A stretch of 64,000 nt of DNA. It comes from Megaleporinus macrocephalus (lineage: Eukaryota > Chordata > Actinopteri > Characiformes > Anostomidae). The stretch's first letter is position 1. Each line of letters begins with the position of its first letter. Of the stretch, positions 43,015-55,809 are shown piece after piece. The DNA lies in NCBI GenBank assembly GCA_021613375.1, contig CM038711.1, positions 20,483,694 to 20,547,693 of the forward strand. The letters are read 5' to 3'. A program made the position numbers and the translations under genes. The notes beneath the pieces are model-generated. The model had not been told where the DNA came from and searched no databases. It was given only the letters and a program-made list of their open reading frames with translations.

Positions 43015-46000
43015 TATGGAGCATTCACTACATCTCATGTAACTGTCTGTGCCTGTGTGTGTGAGAAGCAGAGGCAGGTGACAGAGGGAAGAGTAGTTCC
43101 TATCCTGCCATGATTTTACATATTCATCATCAGTTTATTACTACTGATGTTCAGTTTACTGCTTAAAGACAACACCAGATGTTGTCATGGTGGGATCGAA
43201 TCTCAAAAAGAAATATCAGGATCAGGATTACTGATACTACAGTACTGATCCACTCATTCCTAATTGATAATAATCGCAAAGTGCAGTTGCACCCCAACAT
43301 ACTTTTCGTAAATCTGGCCCTGTGAGCCTAGAAACAACATTTCCATTCTACACAGTCTATCATGTAGCAACTCTCCACTGCTGGGAATATTCTGCTGCTG
43401 TATTTGAATTTTGATCGATGCTCTAAAGCAGCGCAGCTCACAGTCGCTTATATTCAGGTGTAAATTGGTGAGCTTATCTGACGGTGAGACGGTGTGGAGA
43501 GGTCCTTCTGCACTGCTAGCTTGTGCAGACATGAGCATGCCATGATGGATACTGGCTGTGAAAATCTGTTGGCGCGCTCACTCATTAAATTTAGCGAGAC
43601 AATAGGTGATTTATCACTCAGGAAATCCTGCTATTGCCCCACCAGCTCCAAACAAAACGAGCACACACTCGCTTATTAAAAGTCAACCCTAGAGGCTGAA
43701 TCTGCTTTACTTTCTGTGCTTTCCTTTTATTCCACATGCCTGTAAAGCTCAGTGCGCTGCATGGCATGGAATATAGACAAAGCTCTGCCTCTGTTTTGTT
43801 TCTTTCTCTCTCTCTCTCTCCCTATCCCCCAAAACCCCATCTCCTCCTCTGCAACAAATTGAGCAGAGGTACACTGAGGGACAATCTCATGTGTAGGGAA
43901 AGATGGGGTTGGAGGAGGTGGGAAAACTGTGAGAGAATGCTGAAAATGGGCAAGATGAAACCTGGTGGATCAGTCAGAACGAGCAAAGAAAGAAAAGAAG
44001 TTTGTGTGGGATGAGGGGGCATGAACCAGAGGGAAAAATGAGATTCTGTAAAACAACTGTAGAGTGGACGTATGGCAGATCAGCTATGAAAGTACAAGTA
44101 GTCCAAAGTGAAACACACAATCCAAAAATACAGAAAAAAACGATGTAATTCTTTATGCATGAATGCGGGTTCATAGCAGCGTAATGACCCTGGAGTTCAA
44201 CAGCATAATCTTGTTGTTTAACACTAAATTGTTAAACTAAAGTATCTGAGCCGTTAATGAGCAACACTGAAGCACTGATCCGGCACTGAACACACACACA
44301 TGATTAACCATGGCTTGCTGCAGGCCACTCCACTGAGGTCACGTTGAGGTGACCTATTGATCAACTGAATATACAAAGCAAAGAGGAGATGTGTTTGTGT
44401 GTTTGTAGGAGAGGCGTAAACTGTGGTATGTCCTTGCTGCAGAACACAGTGCTTTCCCACATACAGATGCAAACCACAAAATGGATTTCCAATAGAAAAT
44501 CGCTATTGACAGCATAATCAAGTCCAGAATTATGCGTAACCAGTGAGCAGTTCTGCATGAGGACTACAAATAACTGGCAGTTACTCTGATGCATTAATTT
44601 AGCATCATGAGTTCTAGCGTTACCTTCAATATTCTGCAAGCATTTCACCTTCATTAAAAAGAGTACTTCAGTGGTTTTCAACTTAGTCTATATCTGCTAT
44701 GTCCAAATATTATATAACAACTGATTAACTGAAAACCTGTTAACCTCACTTTTAAAAGGATCCAGTAAACATTTTAAATACATGACTGTATAAATCTTTA
44801 ACAGAACATTATACTCTACCTTGACAGAATCATTACCAACACTTTAATAGGTTCAATCCAGCTTTTGGACACCAAGCTTTTGAGTGCTCTCGGAATGAAA
44901 GCAAGTGTGCTCATTTCCACTTAGTTTAAAACCACACTGTATAGATGTTGATTACAAGCGTTTGTAATGAAGCTTATGATTCCTACCCCTTCCCTGTGGA
45001 GACGAATCTGATGATCACGAGTGCATTTAACGAGCATTCAAAGAGAACTCAGTCAAAACTTTGTGAACAAGGATTTAAATGAGTCTAGTCTTGTCCAGAG
45101 ATGGGGCAGCGTGTTTTAAGTTAAAGGGGCAGAAATTTCAAGCATTGTATATGTGACGTGACTGATGAAGTTATGCAAAATGATTTGCTTTTTTTTTTTT
45201 TTTTGCTAATTCACATCAAGTGTCTACGAGGGCTACAATGAGGCAAGAGATGACAATATATACATATAAGCAGAACTGACACGTCAAGCCACTGATGCAC
45301 TCTAGTTCTGGACGAAATTGTACATAAATTGAGAGGCCAATTAAACCAACTGGACAGTTAATATGTGTCATGCTAACTGACTGTCACAGCCACAGCCACA
45401 CAGTGAGATTCAACAGTGAAGAGATATTGCAGTTGATAAAAAGTAAATTATCATGTCAAGTTTAAAAAAGTAATATGAGGCTCCTTTGGGACTCAGAACT
45501 GGTTTTAACATAGCAAAAAAAATCTGTTTACCTTTTGTCAACCTGTGTGTGTGTGTTTAAGCAACAAGGTCCCAAAGTTATTGGCCAACAGTTTTGGGCT
45601 CACTGTAGTGAAAATATAGTGTTCACTGAAACAGTTCAGGTCTGGTAACTAGAAATATACAAACTCAACTCTAAAACAAGCACACACATGCCTCGAATGG
45701 ACTCAAAATATTATATAGTTTGGAATGTTTTTATTATAATTATTACTAGTTTTAACCTTCGCAGTGCTCAAATCAGGAGTTACTGCAGATCCCTCAGCAC
45801 ACACTCTTCTCATGTCCCCGCTTTGTTATCATATCTTTATAGGTATAATGTTGTTTTCACATTGGAGACATTTAACCTGATCTTCTTTTTGAACTTGTGC
45901 ATGTGACGTAATGCTACTCAGTAAACAAAGTGCAGTGCGGCTTTGAAATTAACTTGAAATGAAAATGGACCTCTTGTCCCTGGACATAATAAGAATGATT

Positions 46001-46690
46001 CATCAAAAATCATTTACCAGAAAAAATATTTTCCTGTTGCAGTGCAGTGCAGTGATTTTTACCCCCTAAACATGTTCTGACTTTTGATTGTGTCCCTATG
46101 CACAACTGGGCAGGTCCAAATAATACTAATCAATAATATCATGCTTTACTTTGCTTCCCCACCCTTATGTCTTTGAACCAAGTGCTCAGCTAGCATTAGA
46201 GCACCTCCCTGATATTTCCGGCTTTCTGGTTCATGTGTGGCCAATCATGATTCCGAGGGTCGATAGGCATTTTCTGGAAATTGTGATTCTTCTCAACAGA
46301 ACCGACCACAATGTTAGTATAGTCTGATGAATGAAAATGACTGCGAGAAGTGACTCAAAGAAAATGCTAAGAAAAGTGAGAGCGGCATCATTTTTCATGT
46401 GTAATTTACACGCATAACAATCCCCCTGCCTCCACAAATGTGGATCGATTACCTGAAGTGTAAGAGGCTCGTTTTCTCATTTGCAGGTTTTCGGACTTCT
46501 AGGTTCCAATATCTGCTAGTGGATTAGTTTGGTTCTCTATATGTGTCCCAAAGCATATATTTAACACACACATGGGTGGAGGATTTATGGTATTGTGCTT
46601 TTACAGGCCTCATAAAATACCAATCAGCTAAACTCCACCAGGGTTTACCGGACTGTATACAGTGCAGCTTCATCTGTGAGGGAGACTGAG
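43015..46690. other. Intergenic stretch, nothing recognised
   Basis: No gene or dated repeat is recognised. Short CT and poly-T runs lie at 43803-43822 and 45189-45204. Confidence 0.5.
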
Positions 46691-46694
46691 GGAC

Positions 46695-46697
46695 TGT

Positions 46698-46755
<58 letters not shown>
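46695..46755. repeat. (TG)n microsatellite
   Basis: About 30 TG units with two GA interruptions. Confidence 0.95.
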
Positions 46756-46759
<4 letters not shown>

Positions 46760-46760
<1 letters not shown>

Positions 46761-48038
46761 GCTTTGATTAATTTTTCTACACCACCATATTCTAATTCCC
46801 TGCCGAGATGGGAATGGTCCCTGAACGTGTCCCTGTGGAAATCACGGGAGGTGGCAGTGGGCTTGCAATCGTTGTGCACACAGAGAAACAGTGATGAATA
46901 ATCTATCGAGAGAAGGCGAGAGAGAGGGATAGGTTAAAGGGATAGTGATGCTCTACAGATGGAAGGGGATGAATCAGTCATGTATCCAGTAAAAAAAAAT
47001 AATACATCATACTTTCTTGCATGGCGGTATTGGACTTTGTTTGTATTTCAATCACTTCTTCATTATCACCCTCAGCTGCTGTAAAATGCACTTCTTATTG
47101 TCCTAAATCATTCAAATATTCAACAATTTTAAATGTGTTTACTTCATCTTTCATTATTCAGCACCAAGAAGGAATGTTGTTGTCTCATAGAAGTAATGGC
47201 ATGCAACTTCAGAGGATATTTATTTTTAGCTAGACATTTATTTGAAATTAGAGAGCACCAGAGATGAACGGAAACACAGCACAGCAACAACTTTGTAGCA
47301 GGCAATAAATATTAGTGCTCACCACAGCAGTGCGCTCGAATGAAAGGTAAAAACAGTTACCTGAAACTCCCATAAATAAAAGAAATAATAAAGACCAAAT
47401 AGACCTTCAAATGCTTCCAACGGGCTGTAAACCACATGTGCTTTTGAATCGAGCATACTTTGGAGCGATGCCATCAAAGAAGCATATAAAGAGCTTTATG
47501 TCCTACTCAATGGGCCTTTAAAAAACTGGTTGTGAATGATATGTGCAAGTGTGAAGAACCTTTCTTATTTCAGTTTCACTTCCAACCTACGTCTACCTTT
47601 ATTGCTCCGAGCTGAGAGAATCACTGTTAGCACGTGCTGAGACGTGAAAGCATCACAGCATCCTTTTCAAAATGCCACTAACACACCGTCATTGGACACC
47701 TCACTTGCAGGAGAACACTAACTGCCATCTGTTAATGTTGCGTCAGCTAACAACGACCACACTGACTAACATCGCACTGAATAGTGGGGGAATAGGAGGA
47801 CCAACCCAACCAGAAAGAGCAAGGCGAGTCATGCTCTCTTAGACTTACGACCACGGACAGCTCAGAATTACAGTGTTCTTTTAATAGGACCAGCACTTGG
47901 ACGTCACACAGGAGCTCTAAGAGTCCTTTTATAGTTTAAAGAACATACATTTAATATGAAGTTTCTATAACAATTAAAGGTTCTTTCTATACGTCTAAGC
48001 CAAGAAAAAATAGGAACTTAATTGTTTAAAGTTGTAAC
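46760..48038. other. Intergenic stretch, nothing recognised
   Basis: No gene or repeat is recognised. Confidence 0.5.
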
Positions 48039-48043
48039 ATAAG

Positions 48044-49027
48044 TGTAACGTTGACTTGTCTTGTTTTGCTCCTTGTCTCTGTCAGTGCCACGTGGTTGTG
48101 TTTATGTTGTGTCTTGTGCGCCTTGTCTCCACCCTCCTGTCTCTGCCCCTCACCTGTTTTGTGTTTAAGTTCCCTCTTGTTTCCAGGTGTTCATCATTTT
48201 CCTGTTGCCCATGCTGCCTTTAAATACTCACGCTTCCCTCAATGTATGTTGTTATGCATGAATGAATGTATGTATGTATGTATGTATGTATGTATGAATG
48301 TTTCTTGTATGTTTCTTGTGAATGTGCTCTCGTGTGTGTATACCAGGCTCTGTTACTGCTCTGCTGCTAAACCATGCTGCTCTGTCACGTCAGTGTCTAC
48401 TGCATTCACAAGCCCTGTTAAAGTCCAGCCTAGTTACGTCTGCTTCTCCAGTCAAGGTCAAGGTTGGTCTACTTCCAGATACATCTGATCAGCGCATCTA
48501 TCACCTCAATTGTGAGACTTTTCTGCCAAACGCTACTTTAGTCGAGGTGCTCTAGACCTGCTCACTCTGCGCTATGTGCAGACCCTCAGCCCGGCCTCAC
48601 CTGTTTGGAATCTACTGTGAACTGATTACTGACTCTTACCCTTTTACTAGGGTTTGTTTTTGTTCTTGTTCTTTTTCTACTACTGCTTAGACAGGACATT
48701 GTTCCTAGAGAAACGCTACGGAGGGTCTGCTCCATTCACTGCTTTCCTTTAAAAAAACTGCTCAGACAGGAAACCAGCACCTGACTACGTTGGTCTAGAT
48801 TGAGAGATTGAGACTACCATCTACTGTTTGTCATCTGCCTACTCTGCATGGCCTGCTCCTTCCCCGCGCCTAGCTGGATGCGGTTGGCACCCTGGTTTCC
48901 TGGTGCCCTGGCTTTCCCGGTCTTTGCCCAGCCCAGTACATTACAATCCACTCTGCATTGTGGTTATTCAATAAACAAGCCTGCTAATGGATCTTACGTA
49001 TGTCTCTGAGTGTCCTGATTCATTACA
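48044..49027 (+). mobile_element. Solo LTR of an LTR retrotransposon (984 bp)
   Basis: It begins TGTAACG and ends CATTACA, giving the TG...CA ends and short inverted TGTAA/TTACA termini of an LTR. The flanks ATAAG (48039-48043) and GTAAG (49028-49032) fit a 5-bp target duplication with one change. Inside are a TATA-like TTTAAATACTC and a late AATAAA (about 48970), as expected for promoter and polyadenylation sites. No internal gag or pol sequence or second LTR is nearby, so it is a solo LTR on the + strand. A (TATG)n run at 48261-48300 lies within it. Confidence 0.75.
48261..48300. repeat. (ATGT)n microsatellite inside the LTR
   Basis: About eight tetranucleotide units, flanked by ATGA variants. 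Confidence 0.9.
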
Positions 49028-49034
49028 GTAAGAA

Positions 49035-49825
49035 GAAAAGACAGTAAGAGGATGTTCATGAATTGCATTTAAGAACAACTTAAAAGTAGTAATGATACAA
49101 ATGCATGGGTGTTCCTCATTCATTAGGTAGTAACAGTAAGCATGACAATGCAGCCCTCCCTTGTGGTGACTCAGAATAACCCCATCATTTTAGGGGTTTT
49201 ATAGAGGGTTGCCCTTCTGGCTAGACATTGCATTAAGTACAAATCCCTGAGCTGTCCCAACTTCACTTTTGAAATCTGTAAAGTACATAATATTTACATT
49301 ACAGTCAAAAACCAAGCTAGAGCCTTAGAAGGTGCTTGGCCAAACCTCAATATGGAATACTGGCACATTATTTGAAGGCCACATAATTACAAGAATAATG
49401 TACACAAAAAGAAACACTAGTTATGTGAGTGTTTGTCAGTACATGCAAAGACATATTGATTATACTGTTGTACTGTGATGCCTTGCAGCAGTTATACAAA
49501 CAGTATCATTTTATAGTTTTATTTGCTGTACAACGTTTTTCTTGTATATCAGAACATGTTATAAAAAACTAATTTTTCCATTTTTTGTGGATGTCTGGAC
49601 TGCCTGGATCAGATCAAACATGGGATTCAACAAATTATTCAGATCAGCTCCCCTTTCTTTGTCCAGTGAGGACTTCAGAGCTGTTTTTATGGTGCAATGT
49701 TTTTTTCTGCTAGCATGTGAAAGCTAAGAGCTAATCATGGTAACTGCTCTGTTGTCTGCTAAGTGAATACACTTTACTTTTTCTAATGTTTAGCTACATT
49801 AGAAAAAAAAACCCTGAATGTGTGT
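49035..49825. other. Intergenic stretch, nothing recognised
   Basis: No gene or repeat is recognised. Confidence 0.5.
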
Positions 49826-49829
49826 GCTG

Positions 49830-50045
49830 ACCAGCTGAAGTCAGCTTCCTATTTGGAGTTTCTTTTTCTAATTTTCTTGTTTGACTAGCTGTCCAGCTTT
49901 TTTATTTACCCGTTCCACCTTAGATGGCAAAACTTGCATTCTGTCACCCACGGCAACTGTTGTTAACTGCTGCACCATTTAAGGTGGAACAAGAAAAGAA
50001 ACAAGAAACTGGCAGATTAAGAAGCCAACTTCAGCCTCATGTGTC
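49830..50045. mobile_element. Palindromic MITE (GCTGAAGTTGGCTTC family)
   Basis: The left end (CTGAAGTCAGCTTCC, then TTTCTTTTTCTAATTTTCTTG) and right end (CAAGAAAAGAAACAAGAAAC then GAAGCCAACTTCAGCC) are inverted copies. Inner segments GTTCCACCTTAGATGG and CCATTTAAGGTGGAAC are also inverted copies. The whole unit folds into a hairpin. Confidence 0.6.
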
Positions 50046-50323
50046 GGACTGCTTTCCAACCTGGTTCAGTACAACACAGCACCGGCAACGAAACCTTTAC
50101 TAAAAGTAGAGTAAATAATGACTGTCTATGACAAAACTTCAGACAAAAATGTAAGTATTTAAGGAATAATTATGCTTTGTGTTACTTTGGTCTTCAAACA
50201 CTGGCTATACTAATACTAACAGGTAATATATTAACAGACGCGACACTTTTATTAGAAAGTTTGCCGGCTCCTGCTGTAGCATCCACAATAACACCATCAT
50301 TTCAGATGAATAGCTGACGAGTG

Positions 50324-51102
50324 TGTAAAATAAGAGAATGCAAGATTGAACTAATTTTAATAATCACAAAACAGAAACAAAAACAAAACACAAAGTACAT
50401 AAACACAAACCAACCAGGAAACACAGGGAGACACCAAACAGAGTAACTACAACAAGACTCTTCTCTGTCCTGGCACCCAGATGGTGGAACGATCTTCCAC
50501 TGGCTGTCCGAACAGCGAACTCTCTCACAGTCTTCAAACGACGACTGAAGACCTATCTCTTTGTAAAGCACTTATAAACACTAATCTACTAAAGTATAAA
50601 CTGTAATTGCACTTTATCTTCTATGAGCACTGGCTAAGTACTGCACTTGTACTGTATGTAGTCTTGTATTTATTCTCTTCTCTGTAGGTGTTCCAGTCTT
50701 TTTTCTAGGTATCAGCACTGGCACTAGTTTATGGCAGTGTTTGAGTATAAGAGTAGTTTGGACCTGTTTGTACTAGATAGAGATACATATTCTGACCGAA
50801 CACTAAGCACTTTTTTAAGTCGCTCTGGATAAGAGCGTCTGCTAAATGCCGTAAATGTAAATGTAACTACAAGACAGGGAGCAAAACAGAAGCAAAGTAT
50901 ACACAGGATAACAAGTGGGAATAAGAGACACCTGAGAACAATAGGCGGTCAAAGATGGGAAACAGGTGAGGGGCTGAGACAAGGGAGCACAAGACCAAAT
51001 CAAACAGAACCACATGACAAAAAACATAAACACAAGCACATGGAACAGACAAGGGAATGGAAACAAAGACAGACAGGCCGGAAAACAGGGCAGGATGTGA
51101 CA
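50324..51102 (-). mobile_element. LTR-like element, minus strand, interrupted by an L2 tail
   Basis: Read on the minus strand it starts TGTCACATCCTG and has the pyrimidine-rich CCTCACCTGTTTCCC style of several fish LTRs, with a late ATTAAA. The far boundary (about 50324) is approximate and I found no clear target duplication. The L2 fragment at 50453-50862 splits it. Confidence 0.4.
50453..50862 (+). mobile_element. 5'-truncated L2-type LINE insertion
   Basis: It begins with the last codons of an L2 ORF2, reading SVLAPRWWNDLPLAVRTAN, SLTVFKRRLKTYLF, then a UTR ending in GGATAAGAGCGTCTGCTAAA and TGCCGTAAATGTAAATG, the usual L2 3' end. It is flanked by GTAACTACAA at 50443-50452 and 50863-50872, a 10-bp direct repeat that fits a target-site duplication. 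The right copy could partly be tail sequence. Confidence 0.85.
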
Positions 51103-51109
51103 ATGTGTT

Positions 51110-52300
51110 ATATAGTCCCTTTGTTAATAGGCAGCGAGTTGAATGTTTAGTCATAGTGTGCACTCACTGTCTGTTTTAGTGTTTGCAGTCTTGCAGTTTC
51201 AGATATTTTCTTTCTGTAGTTACATCAAATCCCTTTAATGCTCATGTAGAGCCAGTAAAACCACACATTGATTCTAACCTTGCTGCTCTCTGGGTTATAG
51301 GATCAGCAATCACTCAGTGACTTCAGTCCAAGGGGATATCTATGGGGTGGTCTGAAGCATGCAGTTCAAAAACAGTTCGCTGAACTTCAACAGTTCTGCA
51401 AAAAGGAATGGGCAAATAGTGCCAAATGTAGGCACGAAATCTCAGCTACCCCAGAGGCTTACAGTAGTAATTAAACCACAACGGCTGAGTATTAAAGTCC
51501 GTTTTGACCCCATCTTGGCTGTGAATCATAGTTTCAGAAGCACTTTTTCTTTCATGAACTGTGCTACCAGTTTCGCTAGAGGACACGTGGCAAAGTACGA
51601 TTTTGTATTATCTTGCTCCCTCATGGTTTAAAGACCCTTGGCCTTCATACAGAAATGTTACAACAGAATTGATCATTTTCCTGCTTTCTGGACAGCTCGT
51701 AATTGCCACATTGGAGGCTAAATGATGAAGCAAAGGCCCATTGTGCAGTTTAACATTCATTTTTCATATGCATTCATTTGTAGAGGCAGTGATCCCGGCC
51801 AGAACGAGCTCATTCTAAAAATACCCTGAAAATGCAGTGAGACGGCCTTTCGAGTGGATGTAGTTGGCCGTATGGGAACGTCATACACTTCATGTTTAAT
51901 AGCCTGTCCTTCGTGACTTTCTTTCACCTTCAGTGAGCCTGCACTTTTAAAAAAGCGTGACTGGTTCAAAAATGTTTTTGAATTTAATTGTAATTCTCAC
52001 TACAAGACCTCTGCCTTGTCCTTGCAAATACATCGCTTCAGTGTTGGAACAAAGCCTTTTACATGCACTGGAAGTAAAAAGAGCTGCTCACATGCCTGTA
52101 TGACATGCACTGGTGTTTAGCAACTGTTTGAATGTGTTTACTCCTATACTCTTCCAACTATAACAAATACCAGATATACCAAGATCACACACAGTTAATT
52201 AAAAGGGGAATTACGTTGATTTCTTAAGTCAGAGGTGTCCAGAGTGGTGGTGATAGGAACCAGACATCGGAAAAGTTTAATGCCTCTAGCCACCATACAG
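51110..52300. other. Intergenic stretch with a possible conserved non-coding block
   Basis: No gene is recognised. About 51290-51960 is unique, low in simple repeats and has balanced composition, so it is a candidate conserved element. Nothing in it marks a function. Confidence 0.3.
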
Positions 52301-52309
52301 CCACTTCAC

Positions 52310-52620
52310 CTTTCTGTATCTATGCCCACCGTTCATTTTATCAGGACCACTTTGTAGTTCTACAGTTACAGACTGTAGGTCATCTGTTTCTCTCCATTTC
52401 AACCTGTTCATCAGTGGTCAAGACCCCCACAGGACAACCACAGAACAGGTATTATTTGGGTGGTGGAGCATTCTCAGCAATGCAGTGAGACTGATGTGGT
52501 GGTGGCGTGTTAGTGTGTGTTGTGCTGGTATGAGTGGATCAGACCCAGCTGTTCTGTGTCACTGCTGGACTGAGAATGGTGTGGTGGTCCTGACCAATTA
52601 AGATAAGGGGGTGTCAAGCA
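52310..52620. mobile_element. Partial copy of the CAGGTATTATTTGG foldback family
   Basis: It shares CAGGTATTATTTGGGTGGTG, GTGTTAGTGTGTGTTGTGCT and GAGTGGATCAGAC with the copy at 19560-20150, but most of the second arm is missing. Confidence 0.75.
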
Positions 52621-52929
52621 TTTTAAAATTATGTCAAAAACATAAAAACAACTAAATAGGACACACAAAGTTTAAGCTTATGGCAGCACAAACAACTTTT
52701 CAACTTGAACCAGTTTTATTTCTAGTGAATGAATGGTTTAAAGTTTAAATGATCAGATGCCATTTACATTTTACATGTAAATAATGAATGGACTAACCAA
52801 AAAGACCCCAAATTACATGTAATAAAAGTTACATTGAGTTATTTAGAAAAATCCCTCTGTCAGAAAACCACGGATTCTAAGTTTTCCCGCAAACTTGATA
52901 GAAAAATTAAATCGCTGACCCAATGCACA

Positions 52930-53096
52930 TGACTTTCCTGCTGATCGGCTAGTATTTTCCGCGCTCCCAACACACTGATTAGATGAACCCGCTAATTAAC
53001 AAGCCCTTCCTGAGTGGATGTGGGTGTGTTTTGGCAGAAAAGCACAAAATGTGCAGGGCAGGGGGTCCTCCAGGACCAGGGTTGAGAACCACAGAT
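52930..53096. mobile_element. MITE fragment ending in CCTCCAGGACCAGGGTTGAG
   Basis: GCAGGGGGTCCTCCAGGACC and GGGTTGAGAACCACAG match a recurrent fish MITE end that I recall as hAT-derived. A related piece lies near 4608-4655. The left boundary is uncertain. Confidence 0.45.
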
Positions 53097-53099
53097 CTA

Positions 53100-55320
53100 T
53101 CAATTCATTCTGCCCTTACTATTGTCCTTCCATCATCACATAGAACCCCATAGATTTTACCACTCATTTCATTTTCTAGGTACCTATACCTTATATCAGC
53201 TACAACCTGCTAGTGAAAGGTTCAGCTGAGTAAACTTGGTACAACAACACAGCTGACGCAAAGCCCATTGCTGAATTTCTCTCCCTTCTTGTCCTTCCAT
53301 CTGCTCATATAAAACCCATTGATTTTGATCCTTTTTGAGTTATAAAGCTTAGTGCAATAACTGTTGATCCAAAACACAACAGTGAAATTCCTACTGTTAG
53401 CACTCATCAGTCTAAGCCTGCTTTTTCTTGCTTCCATCGTCCCACAGAAACCCGTTCATTTCAGTACTTTTTGAATTATTGAGCTTACAGAATGAGTCAG
53501 CTCCTTGTAGGATTCTATACTATATCATCCGTCTTTGTTCCCTCCATCAGTCTGTAGAATATTTCGGCTTGGCTACTTTTGCTACTTCATTTATCAACAT
53601 ACATCCAACAAGTTTGGCTGACCCAAAGCACAAGACTGCATTTCATACTTAGTTTCCAACACCACTGTTGCCTCACTCATCCTTCTTCTATTGTATCAAA
53701 ACATATAAATGTTTACTCTCCTTGAACTTTTGAGCAAGTTATTCTCGAGCGCAGGTAATGGGGCTGTTGGTGATCCAACTTAAAGTTTGTTCACTAAAGT
53801 GGTTTTCTACTTTTCATATCATTTCTTCAGAGCAACTTCTTGAAATCATGTAGACTTTCCTAATGTTCGGACACTGTGTCCACTACTGCATAATGCCCAC
53901 CGTACAGTGTGTCCTCTCCGCTCTCAGGTCTCATGTAATGGATTTCACATACACGTTCAAGGCAGAGATTTAGCCTGGCCCAGTGGAACCTATCTATTGA
54001 TTCCCTTTGAACTGGCCATACAGATGCAGGCGAGCTGAAGTTTGAAACCAGGGCAGAAAGGGCCTCCCTCTTAAAGATCCTTCACAGTGTTTGTATCTCT
54101 CCCTCTCGCCTGGGGAGCCACCGGGGCCATCGGAGATGCAGTGAAACAAGAGTGCGGGCTAGGAATAGCAACATGGCCAAGAAATGTGTCTAGAATTTTA
54201 GCTCTATCTGACAGCAGATTATGTACTGAGCTCCCTGCACCACACTGGCCACTTGTGATTTCTACCTTATGAAAGAGAAAAATTTAACATGTGCCTCCCA
54301 GACCTGGCATAAGTAATAGTGCATAATCCTCCAAATATTTGGAAATATTATATTCAGAGCTTTCCGTATAATGAACAGAGATTTGGGGGCCGAATTACAG
54401 TGGGAATTGGGAATCAAAACTTTCTCAGCCGTAAGACTTTCAGCAGGGCTAGCCTGGAACGCTCGACCGAACGTGAACTCGCTCCAGACTCTGCGACCAG
54501 ATTGCCAAATTTTAGAGCGCCTATAGATCTCGTCTCTGCCCTGTTCAGAAATCCAGCCTGGACAGGCCCGCAGGCCAAGACTGATTATCATGAGAATAAT
54601 TGAGAGAAAGGAAGAGCCAGTGCTGCTTTTAATAGAGCCAATTCTATCTTCATGCTGATAAATAATGCACACCAGTCAGCAAATTTGGATTTAACGGATG
54701 GTATTGACCTTTTTGGGGCGGATAGGAGGGAGATGGGACACGGGGAGTGAGAGAGAGAGCATGAGAGAGAGAGACATTAGGAGGCTGTAGACAAGCAGAG
54801 GGCCTTGAAGACCAACCAATCTATCATGCTGATGCTGTTGATTTGTTTGCAGATTGTTATGGAGGAGCTGAGCAACACAGATTACACCATGACCAAGTCA
54901 ATTTCCCCACAAAGCAACTGAATGACAAACCTCATAAACAGAGCTGGACAGAAGTCTAAATTGACCTGTCCATAGTCTGACCAAAATAAGATCTTTCACA
55001 GGAATTGTTGTGAGGTTTGGGCAAGCTTCATAAAACACTGGCAAAAATCCCATTCAGACTAATGAATTAAGGTTGGCGTTCAGATTTAGTACTTAGCACT
55101 GAGTTTCAGCTTTCATGTCCATATAGCTATGTAAAACAGTGTATCAAAATATATTTGTACTATATACTTTTTCAGTTCCATGATAGATTGTCACCACTGG
55201 TAAAAAGGTGTAAATAAGATCACACTCTAAATCTTTAAATAATATACAAACCAAAACCTTCCAAGCTGTTTAAAAATAGCACAAGAATTTTGCAACTGTA
55301 AAAATAAGCATAAAATATAT
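53100..55320. other. Intergenic stretch with a possible conserved non-coding block
   Basis: No gene is recognised. At 54060-54610 there are overlapping open frames on both strands (94 and 136 codons) in unique sequence with CCAAATATTTGG and ATTGATTCC-type motifs. No protein family is recognisable, and conserved non-coding DNA is the better guess. Confidence 0.3.
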
Positions 55321-55325
55321 AAAAT

Positions 55326-55807
55326 TGTCAGGGTTTCTCAGGAGACAACCTCAGAACACTACAAACTCCGGCCACTAGAGGTTGGCATTGCCGTAGTTCT
55401 AGGTTAGGTCCCTCTCAACTTTATCCCATTTCCCTGTCATTACGTTCCCCTTAAAGAGTCCTTTCTTCCCCCTCAGCCTCATAGAGCATTAACCAACATC
55501 ATCTTGTGTTTTTTGTTCTCATCCTGCTCAGGTAAACCTGTGGACTTTCGAAGCCTTTTGACTGCTTTTGATCATTGTGCTTCATGTTTTTGAACCTTCA
55601 TGCTTTGTGTTTTTAAACTCCTAGTGGAACTTTTGTGTTGTTGGGTATTTGATTAACTCTCTGGGTGTTGTTGTTTTTGGTTTTTGCATTCCTGGTTTCC
55701 TTTTTAGACATATTTGAGTTTTTGCAGTTCTCTTTGATTTGTAGTGTTTTTGTGAATAAAACATGTCTAATAGATTCTCTTCCTGTGTCTGAGACCCCTT
55801 TATCACA
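55326..55807 (+). mobile_element. Short solo LTR-like element (482 bp)
   Basis: It begins TGTCAGGGTTTCTC and ends GACCCCTTTATCACA, with a GTGAATAAAACATG polyadenylation-type signal about 55 bases before the end. The ends have TGT...ACA inverted termini. I could not identify a convincing target duplication, so this is less secure than the LTR at 48044. Confidence 0.55.
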
Positions 55808-55809
55808 GA

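Noticed and set aside
48051..48488. 145-codon frame with Cys/Leu-rich start
   Set aside because: Lies wholly within the solo LTR and spans its (TATG)n repeat.
54262..54672. 136-codon minus-strand frame
   Set aside because: No domain or signal is recognisable, and a competing frame on the other strand covers the same bases.
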